7,140 nt of DNA from Propionibacteriaceae bacterium. Lineage in GTDB: Bacteria; Actinomycetota; Actinomycetes; Propionibacteriales; Propionibacteriaceae. Positions within the stretch are counted from its first letter, which is position 1. Each line of letters opens with the position of its first letter. A model generated the notes under the pieces. It did no database searches. It saw only the letters and a list, made by a program, of their open reading frames with translations, and was not told the DNA's origin. The stretch spans positions 15,975-23,114 of the forward strand of contig PMBM01000029.1 in assembly GCA_003153855.1 (NCBI GenBank), written 5' to 3'. Positions 1 to 5,327 of the stretch are shown here, one piece after another. The position numbers and the translations under genes are program-made.

Positions 1-1108
1 TGTCGTTGACCTCCTTGAACTTGTCAAGGTCCAGCAGCAGCAGGGCTTGGCGTCCCCGCTGCGCGGCGATGCGCGCCTGCCCCTCGGCGGTGAGAGCCAG
101 CCGGTTCGGCAACCCAGTCAGCTCATCGGTAGTGGCGGTCACGCGGCGTTGGTCGGCCAGCCGCGCCAGGAGGCGAAACGCCAGCTCGAAGCGCACTGCC
201 GCCGCCAGCAGAGTCACCCCCGCCAGGATCAGGGCGACTGGTGGCACGCGCGCCCAGGTGTTCAGGAGCAGCACCCCCAGCCCCGCGAGGGTGGCCCCCG
301 ACGACACGGCCAGCGACAGCGGACCACCCGCCGACCGCGTCGTGAGGGTCGGCTGGTCACGCGAAGAGCCGTCGACCCACAGCGCCACCAGTGCGATTCC
401 GAGGGTCCACGCAGAGTCCAAGGACGCACTGTGCACGAACGTTCGTGACGCTGTGCGGAGGGAGTAGGTGACGTGCGCCGCCGCAAAGACGAACAGCCCC
501 CCGACCAGCAGCGCCCAGTGGCTGCCCATGCGTACGTCGCGCAGGGCGGCGATCCCGGTGACGGCGGCGACGAGCACCAGGTCGCACAGCGGATAGATGG
601 CCAACGCCATGGTGGCAGGGGAGTGTGCCGTGAGAGCCGGGGCCAGGAGCGGGTCGAGCACGACTGCCAGCACTGCCGCCGCGCCGAGCCATCCCACCGC
701 GGCGTCCCACCACATCCAAGACGCCACCTGCCGCGCCTGGCGCTGCACGGCCACAACCAGCGCGGCTGCCAAGAGCGTGTAGAACAACGCGGACCCGACG
801 TCTGCGAACGTGGGGAACGGCGCAGCCCAGGCAGCGGGCTGCAGCCAGATGTCGTAGGTCCGTCCGGCGGTCCACGAGGTCACGGCTGCGGCGGCGAGCA
901 GGACCTCCGGGCGCCGGAGTCTGATCCGATAGACGGCCGTCCAACACAGCGCCATGGCCACCCACATGGACGAGATCCCCAACGCGGCGGTCACGATCGG
1001 GCTCACGTGGATGTCGAGCAGAGCCAGGCACGCCGCACAGACGAGGCCGAGGACTGCAACGCCCGTCACCCACACAAGTCCTGTACGGAACCTCACGCTC
1101 CTGTGCAT
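1..1108 (-). CDS. Membrane-bound diguanylate cyclase (GGDEF protein), 3' end outside window
   Basis: The visible 369 codons form one open frame. They encode an integral-membrane N-terminal half (about residues 10-318, roughly ten hydrophobic helices) followed by the start of a GGDEF domain, which makes c-di-GMP from two GTP. The domain opens with DELTGLPNR (residues 328-336) and continues to LDLDKFKEVND (359-369). By alignment with PleD, D360 matches a metal-binding aspartate and N368 a guanine-contacting asparagine. The GGDEF loop itself lies beyond the left edge, so catalytic competence, or a following EAL domain, cannot be judged. The membrane part has a 'P-T-F-A-D-V-G' motif near residue 117 and 'YPLCD' near 190, like the unnamed multi-helix sensor region of many actinobacterial GGDEF proteins. 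I chose ATG 1108 because GAGAGG (1114-1119) lies 5 nt upstream. The gene is divergent from the DUF1003 gene. Function as a cyclase is inferred from family; the membrane ligand is unknown. Confidence 0.88.
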   Translation of the reverse strand, partial: MHRSVRFRTGLVWVTGVAVLGLVCAACLALLDIHVSPIVTAALGISSMWVAMALCWTAVYRIRLRRPEVLLAAAAVTSWTAGRTYDIWLQPAAWAAPFPTFADVGSALFYTLLAAALVVAVQRQARQVASWMWWDAAVGWLGAAAVLAVVLDPLLAPALTAHSPATMALAIYPLCDLVLVAAVTGIAALRDVRMGSHWALLVGGLFVFAAAHVTYSLRTASRTFVHSASLDSAWTLGIALVALWVDGSSRDQPTLTTRSAGGPLSLAVSSGATLAGLGVLLLNTWARVPPVALILAGVTLLAAAVRFELAFRLLARLADQRRVTATTDELTGLPNRLALTAEGQARIAAQRGRQALLLLDLDKFKEVND

Positions 1109-1113
1109 CGGGA

Positions 1114-1119
1114 CCTCTC
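1114..1119 (-). promoter_or_regulatory. Ribosome binding site of the diguanylate cyclase gene
   Basis: The minus strand reads GAGAGG 5 nt before ATG 1108. This supports that start for a gene that is cut by the window edge. Confidence 0.5.
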
Positions 1120-1288
1120 ACCCCCAGAGGGTGGCAATGGGAGTCTTCGCAGCGTAGGCCGCGCAGGGCGGCGCGAGTGCGCCGATGAGAGTCTGTCCAT
1201 CGTGACCAAGGCGGGGAATCAGTGTCATGGAACGGTTGCGACTGACCGTGCGGCGATGACCGAGGGCGGTCTGACCCGAGGGTGAGGC

Positions 1289-1304
1289 GCGATCAGGCGA
1301 TCGC
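1289..1304. repeat. Inverted repeat in divergent intergenic region
   Basis: GCGATC and GATCGC are separated by AGGC, a perfect 6-bp inverted repeat. It lies 54-69 bp before the DUF1003 start, between that gene and the divergent diguanylate cyclase gene. It could be an operator, but a repeat this short may occur by chance in such G+C-rich DNA. In the remainder of 1109-1357 I see only the DUF1003 -10-like element, two direct copies of CCGAGGG around 1260-1282, and no gene. Confidence 0.25.
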
Positions 1305-1345
1305 AGGGCGCAGTCCATCGAAGGCTGGTGCTCACGCCTGACCAG

Positions 1346-1351
1346 TAGCAT
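1346..1351 (+). promoter_or_regulatory. -10-like element giving a probable leaderless DUF1003 transcript
   Basis: TAGCAT fits the actinobacterial -10 pattern TANNNT and ends 6 nt before the A of ATG 1358, so transcription would begin at or next to the start codon. No Shine-Dalgarno sequence precedes this ATG, as expected for a leaderless gene. I see no good -35 box at the matching distance, which is common in this phylum. Confidence 0.4.
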
Positions 1352-1357
1352 CCGAGC

Positions 1358-1780
1358 ATGTCCAGACCACAGGCCAACTGGCACACACGACACAAAGAAC
1401 AGCTCACCGCCGGAGAGCGTGCCGCTGACTGGATGCGCAACGGGATGGGCTCGTGGGTCTTCATCGGCATCTTCGTCTCCTTCATGATCGTCTGGGCGAT
1501 CATCAACTCGACCCCGATCCACTGGGACCCGTACCCGTTCATCCTCCTCAACCTCTTCCTCAGCATGCTCGCCGGTCTTCAGGGCGCGATCCTGCTCATC
1601 GCGGCGAAGCGTCAGGATGCGATCGCTGCCGCGCTCGCGGAGCACGACTACGAGACGAATGTCGCGGCGAAAGAAGAGATCGAGAGGCTCATGGAGATCA
1701 ACCACGAGCAGCTCAAGCTCATCGAACGGCTGTGCGCCGCGCAGGGTCTGGCGTCACCACCGGTCGCGGACCGCGGCTAG
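1358..1780 (+). CDS. DUF1003 family membrane protein
   Basis: A 140-residue protein matching the DUF1003 family in both length and motifs. Residues 17-32 form an amphipathic lead-in (ERAADWMRNGMGSW). The first membrane helix covers about 33-50. The family signature DPYPFILLNLFLSMLAGLQ (57-75) leads into the second helix (about 62-83). The conserved cytoplasmic stretch follows: KRQD (84-87) and DYETN (97-101), then a charged helix to about 122 that may form a coiled coil. No biochemical role is established for the family. The gene stands alone, divergent from the diguanylate cyclase and convergent with the aldo/keto reductase, so context says little. The start has no ribosome binding site but sits directly after a -10-like element, so it is probably leaderless. 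No in-frame alternative upstream looks better. Confidence 0.9.
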   Translation: MSRPQANWHTRHKEQLTAGERAADWMRNGMGSWVFIGIFVSFMIVWAIINSTPIHWDPYPFILLNLFLSMLAGLQGAILLIAAKRQDAIAAALAEHDYETNVAAKEEIERLMEINHEQLKLIERLCAAQGLASPPVADRG

Positions 1781-1797
1781 CGACTGCCGCCAGCCGC

Positions 1798-1822
1798 TCG
1801 TGGGCTCATAGCCAGCCCTCGG
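1798..1822. terminator. Imperfect hairpin between convergent genes, possible terminator
   Basis: GGGCT (1802-1806) pairs with AGCCC (1814-1818) around a 7-nt loop. After one T-T mismatch the stem continues for three more pairs (TCG 1798-1800 with CGG 1820-1822, one of them G-U). It lies in the 85-bp gap between the stops of the DUF1003 and aldo/keto reductase genes, where a bidirectional terminator is expected. No T-run follows on either strand, which many actinobacterial terminators also lack. Confidence 0.3.
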
Positions 1823-1865
1823 TTCGATCGACACCGGTGGGGAGACCAGTAGCCGGCGCGCAGGG

Positions 1866-2669
1866 TCAGCGCTCGAGGCTTCGGCCGACGGCGGTCGCAG
1901 CATCTCGTACAGTCTCCGGGCGGCTGGCGCCGGTGATGACGGCGACCGCGGGGGACAGGGCGAGAATCTCCGCCAGGACCGATGCCGCTGGGGAGCAGCT
2001 GCCTGACCCCAGATCGGGTCTCAGCTCAGTGATCGACGGGCCGTCGGTCTTGAGGGGTGAGTACGCGACGTAGACGATCCCTCGGGCCTCGCACTCCGCC
2101 ATCACGGCGTCGCACTCCGCGCGCGACACCGGGTCCCATTCCGTACAGAGCGGGCTGTACTGGTTCTCCACAGCCGCGATGGATGTGGTGTCAGCGGCCG
2201 CGCGCAGCTGGTCCAGCCGTACGTTCGAGACGCCGACCGCGGCGATCTTGCCCTCGTCGCGCAGCCTGCACAGCTCGCCGACGCTGTCGACCAGAGGTAC
2301 GGACTCGTCGTCGGCGCGGTGCAGCAGGTACAGGTCGATGCGCTCGGTCCTGAGCGCCCTGAGGCTGTCCTCGACGTCGCGGCGGAGTCGTGCCGGGGAG
2401 TTGTCTACGGCGAAGCCGCCCTCGGGGGTGCGGAAGTGGCCGCCCTTCGTCATGACGAGGACGTCGTCGCGTCCGTACAGCGCCTCGGCCAGCAACGCCT
2501 CGGCATAGAGCGGATCACCCGCCGGCGCGTACACCCTGGCGGTGTCGAAGGCCCGGATGCCGAGCTCGTACGCCAGGCGGACCGTGGCGATGTCGTCGGA
2601 GCGCGACCGGGTCGCCGCCGCCAGGCCCATCATCGCCGTGCCGAGCACCACCTGGCCTCGCGGCTCCAC
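1866..2669 (-). CDS. Aldo/keto reductase
   Basis: A 267-residue cytosolic NAD(P)H-dependent oxidoreductase of the AKR superfamily, a (beta/alpha)8 barrel. The full catalytic tetrad is visible: D42 and Y47 in FDTARVY, K75 in VMTKGG and H117 in LYLLHRAD. Other family marks are VGVSNV after the dimer-like 'DEGKIAA' stretch, the ENQYSPL strand, VAYSPL, and near the C-terminus ITGASRPETV, which in this fold contacts the cofactor phosphate. The substrate cannot be told from sequence. The protein is shorter than the usual 280-340 residues because it lacks the N-terminal beta-hairpin and has a short tail, but no core motif is missing. I chose GTG 2669: it lies 2 nt after the TAG of the DUF1707 gene and just before the first barrel strand (VVLGTAMMG). 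No clear ribosome binding site precedes it, so translational coupling is likely. Confidence 0.9.
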   Translation of the reverse strand: MEPRGQVVLGTAMMGLAAATRSRSDDIATVRLAYELGIRAFDTARVYAPAGDPLYAEALLAEALYGRDDVLVMTKGGHFRTPEGGFAVDNSPARLRRDVEDSLRALRTERIDLYLLHRADDESVPLVDSVGELCRLRDEGKIAAVGVSNVRLDQLRAAADTTSIAAVENQYSPLCTEWDPVSRAECDAVMAECEARGIVYVAYSPLKTDGPSITELRPDLGSGSCSPAASVLAEILALSPAVAVITGASRPETVRDAATAVGRSLER

Positions 2670-2671
2670 GC

Positions 2672-3148
2672 CTACTTCTTGCCGAAAGCGCGGTACATCA
2701 GGTGAACGCTGCCGGCGCCGACGGTGAAGGCGCCGAAAGCCGCGAGGGCGGCGACGAAGAAGAGCTGGCCGGACATACCGCCGCCACCGGTGGTGCCCGC
2801 CGCTCCGGCGACGATCAGCAGGAGCGTCAGGCATACCGCGGCAGAGAACGTGAGAAGCATGATGATGACGTCGAACGCGACGCGCAGCGGGGACGTCGGC
2901 GGCTTCGGCTCCGTCGTGGGGCGGGGAACCAGGGAGATCGGCCGCGCCGGCCCGGGGACGTCAGGCAGGTCGATGGTCAGCCGGTGAAGGTCCTCGTCCG
3001 TACGGGCATGAGCCACCCGCGTGAGCCGCAGCTCGAGCTCCTGACGTGGCAGGCGTCCCGCTTGGTAGTGGGCGACCAGGCGCTCAGCGACCAACGTGCG
3101 GTCGGCTGCTCCGACCCGCACAGACCCTGCCTGGAGCGAATCTGCCAT
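2672..3148 (-). CDS. DUF1707 protein with two C-terminal membrane helices
   Basis: A 158-residue protein. Residues 9-61 match DUF1707, the short helical domain at the N-terminus of many actinobacterial membrane proteins: VRVGAADR (10-17), a helix with AGRLPRQELELRL (30-42), HARTDEDL (47-54) and the closing DLP (60-62). A proline-rich linker (64-87) follows, then two hydrophobic helices (about 90-117 and 128-152) split by a glycine-rich turn (TTGGGG), and a basic end (RAFGKK). The N-terminal domain is predicted to be cytoplasmic. DUF1707 has no settled biochemical function. ATG 3148 has AGGA 7 nt upstream (3156-3159) and places the domain right at the N-terminus. The frame stays open to an ATG at 3196, but that would add 16 residues outside the domain. 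This is the first gene of a probable two-gene unit with the aldo/keto reductase. Confidence 0.87.
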   Translation of the reverse strand: MADSLQAGSVRVGAADRTLVAERLVAHYQAGRLPRQELELRLTRVAHARTDEDLHRLTIDLPDVPGPARPISLVPRPTTEPKPPTSPLRVAFDVIIMLLTFSAAVCLTLLLIVAGAAGTTGGGGMSGQLFFVAALAAFGAFTVGAGSVHLMYRAFGKK

Positions 3149-3201
3149 GCCGCCATCCTGACGGATCGTGACGACGGTTGCCAGCACCTCACGCAAGGTC
3201 C

Positions 3202-3222
3202 AGACCGGAGCCGGACCGGTCT
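3202..3222. repeat. Inverted repeat in the DUF1707/L,D-transpeptidase divergent region
   Basis: AGACCGG (3202-3208) and CCGGTCT (3216-3222) form a perfect 7-bp inverted repeat with a 7-nt spacer. It lies 54-74 bp upstream of the DUF1707 start and well upstream of the L,D-transpeptidase. It could be an operator for either divergent gene or a hairpin in a DUF1707 leader RNA. The sequence alone does not decide. Confidence 0.3.
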
Positions 3223-3255
3223 CGACGACAATCCGACCGTGGTCGTACGTGGCGG

Positions 3256-3265
3256 GGTTGCAACC
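3256..3265. repeat. 10-bp perfect palindrome in divergent promoter region
   Basis: GGTTGCAACC is perfectly self-complementary and sits near the middle of the 232-bp gap between the divergent genes. This is a typical place for a dimeric repressor site. A 10-bp palindrome somewhere in a gap this long is not very improbable by chance. Confidence 0.25.
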
Positions 3266-3347
3266 GGCGACCGCCCTCGTGCGTATCAGTTGTGTGACGT
3301 CGATCCCACGACCCGTACCGCTACACGGATCGCGGAGCCTTCTCGCC

Positions 3348-3353
3348 TACGAT
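3348..3353 (+). promoter_or_regulatory. -10-like element for the L,D-transpeptidase gene
   Basis: TACGAT fits TANNNT and lies 27 nt before the proposed ATG 3381. That would give a short leader of about 20 nt containing GAGGA (3366-3370) and GGAG (3372-3375) as ribosome binding sites. No convincing -35 box is seen. Confidence 0.35.
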
Positions 3354-3380
3354 GAGGCGACACCTGAGGACGGAGTGGTG

Positions 3381-4298
3381 ATGGTGCGTAGCCCCATGGC
3401 GCGACTGGTGGCCGGGATGGCCGTCGTTGCACTGACCTTCCTGGCCGGGTGTGGGCCGTCGACGACAGGTGCCGCGCCCGCCGCGAGCACGACCTCGATG
3501 GCCACCGCGGCGTCGGCATCGAGCGCCTCCCCGTCGGCCGCCGAGTCCTCGACCACCCCGTCCCCGTCGGCCACGACCCCGTCGGCCGCGACCACGTCGC
3601 CCAGCGACACCCCGACTCCGACCGCGAGCCAGTCGACGTCCGCCGCGCTCGTCGCCGGGCCGGCCATCTACAGGTCCGGAGCAACCGGCGATGCCGTGCG
3701 AGGTGTACAGGTGCGCCTCCGGCAGCTCGCCTGGTACTCGGGTGCGATCACCGGCACGTACGACTCCCAGACCGTCTCCGGCGTCAAGGGCTTCCAGGGC
3801 AAGCGCGGCTTCCCGGTCACGGGCGAGGTCGACCAGCGGACCCTCGACAAGCTCGTCGCGATGACGCGCACCCCCACCTCTGACGAGAAGAACAACGTCA
3901 TCGCGCCGGTGACGGCGACCGGGGCCATCGACTCGCGCTGCCTCACGGGGCGCGTCCTGTGCATCGACAAGTCCACGCGGAAGCTCCGCTGGATGGTGGA
4001 CGGCCAGGTCGCCAAGGTGTTCGACGTACGGTTCGGGTCGGAGCTCACGCCGACCCGCGAAGGCTCCTTCACGGTGTTCGAGAAGTCACGCAACCATGTG
4101 TCGACGATCTACCACACGGCCATGCCCTTCGCGATGTTCTTCTCCGGGGGTCAGGCAGTGCACTACTCGGCGGACTTCGCGGCCCGTGGCTACAACGGGT
4201 CGTCGCACGGCTGCGTCAACGTGCGCGACTACAACGGGATCGCATGGCTCTTCGACCAGGTGAGCATCGGTACGTCGGTCATCGTCTACCGCTCCTGA
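3381..4298 (+). CDS. L,D-transpeptidase lipoprotein (PG-binding + YkuD domains)
   Basis: A 305-residue secreted enzyme that would form 3-3 (mDAP-mDAP) cross-links in peptidoglycan. The lipoprotein signal peptide has positive residues R3 and R8, a hydrophobic core 9-20 and a lipobox LAGC (21-24), so C24 would be lipidated and the protein anchored outside the membrane. A disordered Ser/Thr/Pro/Ala linker (25-93) spans into the wall. A peptidoglycan-binding type 1 domain follows (about 99-158, with GDAVRGVQ and VKGFQ). The YkuD catalytic domain runs from about 187 to the end: H261 in AVHYS, then SHGCVNVRD (275-283) with nucleophile C278. A cysteine pair, C187 and C194, opens this domain. ATG 3381 follows GGAG (5-nt spacing) and starts the signal peptide. 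In-frame GTGs at 3375 and 3378 are alternatives that would add one or two residues. No Ig-like domain of the mycobacterial Ldt type is present. Confidence 0.95.
   Translation: MVRSPMARLVAGMAVVALTFLAGCGPSTTGAAPAASTTSMATAASASSASPSAAESSTTPSPSATTPSAATTSPSDTPTPTASQSTSAALVAGPAIYRSGATGDAVRGVQVRLRQLAWYSGAITGTYDSQTVSGVKGFQGKRGFPVTGEVDQRTLDKLVAMTRTPTSDEKNNVIAPVTATGAIDSRCLTGRVLCIDKSTRKLRWMVDGQVAKVFDVRFGSELTPTREGSFTVFEKSRNHVSTIYHTAMPFAMFFSGGQAVHYSADFAARGYNGSSHGCVNVRDYNGIAWLFDQVSIGTSVIVYRS
3451..3660 (+). repeat. Low-complexity Ser/Thr/Pro/Ala linker with repeated 11-mer
   Basis: This part of the L,D-transpeptidase gene encodes the flexible linker after the lipidated cysteine. The 11-mer CCCCGTCGGCC occurs three times (3529, 3562, 3577), at distances of 33 and 15 nt, both multiples of three. 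Each copy encodes Pro-Ser-Ala in the same frame. Such in-frame repeats could allow linker length to vary between strains. Confidence 0.6.
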
Positions 4299-4407
4299 GC
4301 CCTGGCTTCCCCCGATTGCTCCCTGAGGAGACTCTGTGCAGTTTCGCCCAGGCAGCATCCCCATGACAAGGTAGGCCAGTGCCTGAGCCGTATCTGCTGA
4401 CGAGTCC

Positions 4408-4415
4408 GGAGGTGA
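4408..4415 (+). promoter_or_regulatory. Strong ribosome binding site of the DMT transporter gene
   Basis: GGAGGTGA is a full match to the 16S rRNA anti-Shine-Dalgarno core and lies 7 nt before GTG 4423. It fixes this non-ATG start. The rest of 4299-4422 shows no clear promoter or terminator, so read-through from the L,D-transpeptidase gene is possible. Confidence 0.75.
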
Positions 4416-4422
4416 CGAGCCT

Positions 4423-5322
4423 GTGATAGCGCTCGCCGTCCTGCTCGCAATCCTCGCTTCCATCTCCTTCGCCTCGGGCGCCAGCGCTCAGCACATCGGC
4501 GTCGACCGGGCCTTCACCACGAAGGATCCCAACCGTCGTGTGGGCTTGTCCCAGATCATCACCCTGCTGCGGACCCGCGTCTGGCTCTTCGGGCTCCTGC
4601 TCGTGGCCCTCGGCGCATGCATCCACCTGACCGCGGTCTACCTCGCACCGATCACCGTCGTACAACCCATCGGGATCCTGGCGGTGATCTGGTCCGTCCT
4701 CATCGCAGCACGGCTCAACCACACCACCCCGACCCGCACGATGTGGCTGGCCGTGGCGTGCTCGGTCATCGGGATCGTCTTCTTCACGATCCTGTCCACG
4801 CGGCACGCGTCTCACTCGCGCTCGGCGAGCCTGCACGCGATGGTCGTGACGACCGGGGTCGTATGGGCCGTGGCAGCCGTGTTCGCCCTGTTGGGCCTGT
4901 TCGGGCCGCGGTGGATGCGCAACCTCGCGTGGTCTTGGGGCGGCTCGGTGCTGTACGGCCTGGGCACGGGCTACATGAAGATCATGACGGTGGTCCTCAA
5001 GGACGGCCAGCTCTTCACCGGACCCGAGTTCTGGGCCGCACTCCTGGGACTCGTCCTCGCGTACGGGGTCGGCGGTTGGCTCATCCAGCAGGGGTACGCA
5101 TCCGGGCCGGCCGAGGTCGTGGTGGGCTCGATGACGACGATCGACCCGCTGGCGGCTGTACTCGTGGGTCTGGTCGTGCTCGGCGAAGGTGCCCGCATCA
5201 CCCCCGCCGTCGGCATCGGCATGGCACTGGCCGGCGCGCTGGCAGCAGGTGGCGTGGCCGTGCTCTCCCGGTTCCATCCCGACACCCAACGACATCTCGC
5301 CGCACAGGCCGCGGGAGGATAG
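4423..5322 (+). CDS. DMT-superfamily (EamA/NIPA-like) membrane transporter
   Basis: A 299-residue, very hydrophobic protein with about nine or ten membrane helices (near 1-22, 48-70, 72-92, 102-122, 136-160, 168-185, 200-225, 232-254, 258-281) and a short cytoplasmic tail. It fits the drug/metabolite transporter superfamily. The two halves carry matching motifs: APITVVQPIGILAVIWSVL in the first, and TTIDPLAAVLVGLVVLGEG in the second, the latter being the typical EamA proline-helix plus glutamate signature. Substrate is unknown; members move metabolites, Mg2+ or lipid-linked sugars. The next gene, a glycosyltransferase, begins 5 nt after this stop with the same orientation, so the two are almost certainly co-transcribed. 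This points to a substrate linked to glycoside or glycolipid synthesis (inference). GTG 4423 is chosen for its perfect ribosome binding site and because the first helix starts right there. Confidence 0.85.
   Translation: MIALAVLLAILASISFASGASAQHIGVDRAFTTKDPNRRVGLSQIITLLRTRVWLFGLLLVALGACIHLTAVYLAPITVVQPIGILAVIWSVLIAARLNHTTPTRTMWLAVACSVIGIVFFTILSTRHASHSRSASLHAMVVTTGVVWAVAAVFALLGLFGPRWMRNLAWSWGGSVLYGLGTGYMKIMTVVLKDGQLFTGPEFWAALLGLVLAYGVGGWLIQQGYASGPAEVVVGSMTTIDPLAAVLVGLVVLGEGARITPAVGIGMALAGALAAGGVAVLSRFHPDTQRHLAAQAAGG
5313..5319 (+). promoter_or_regulatory. Ribosome binding site of the glycosyltransferase gene
   Basis: GGGAGGA, inside the last codons of the transporter gene, lies 8 nt before ATG 5328. 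It decides the glycosyltransferase start, since the frame stays open far upstream. Confidence 0.7.
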
Positions 5323-5327
5323 GGCGC

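Noticed and set aside
357..1285. Long open frames on both strands over the diguanylate cyclase gene (357-1121 minus, 473-1285 plus)
   Set aside because: They overlap the real membrane-protein frame (1-1108, minus), are rich in Arg/Gly/Pro/His and lack domains.
1118..1705. 195-residue minus-strand open frame over DUF1003 and the intergenic region
   Set aside because: It is highly charged, antisense to a clear DUF1003 gene, and has no family signature.
2670..2834. N-terminal extension of the aldo/keto reductase to ATG 2834
   Set aside because: The extra 55 residues are Arg-rich, lie within the DUF1707 gene in another frame, and do not resemble any AKR N-terminus.
3168..3380. N-terminal extension of the L,D-transpeptidase to ATG 3168
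   Set aside because: It would bury the lipoprotein signal peptide, which must be N-terminal and begins at ATG 3381.
4319..4330. CTCC-CTGA-GGAG hairpin after the L,D-transpeptidase gene
   Set aside because: The stem is only 4 bp and no T-run follows; too weak to call a terminator.
4617..5327. Open frame that would extend the glycosyltransferase N-terminus by 237 residues
   Set aside because: It overlaps the transporter in another frame, is full of Arg/His/Pro typical of shadow frames, and the glycosyltransferase has a clear ribosome binding site and canonical N-terminus at ATG 5328.
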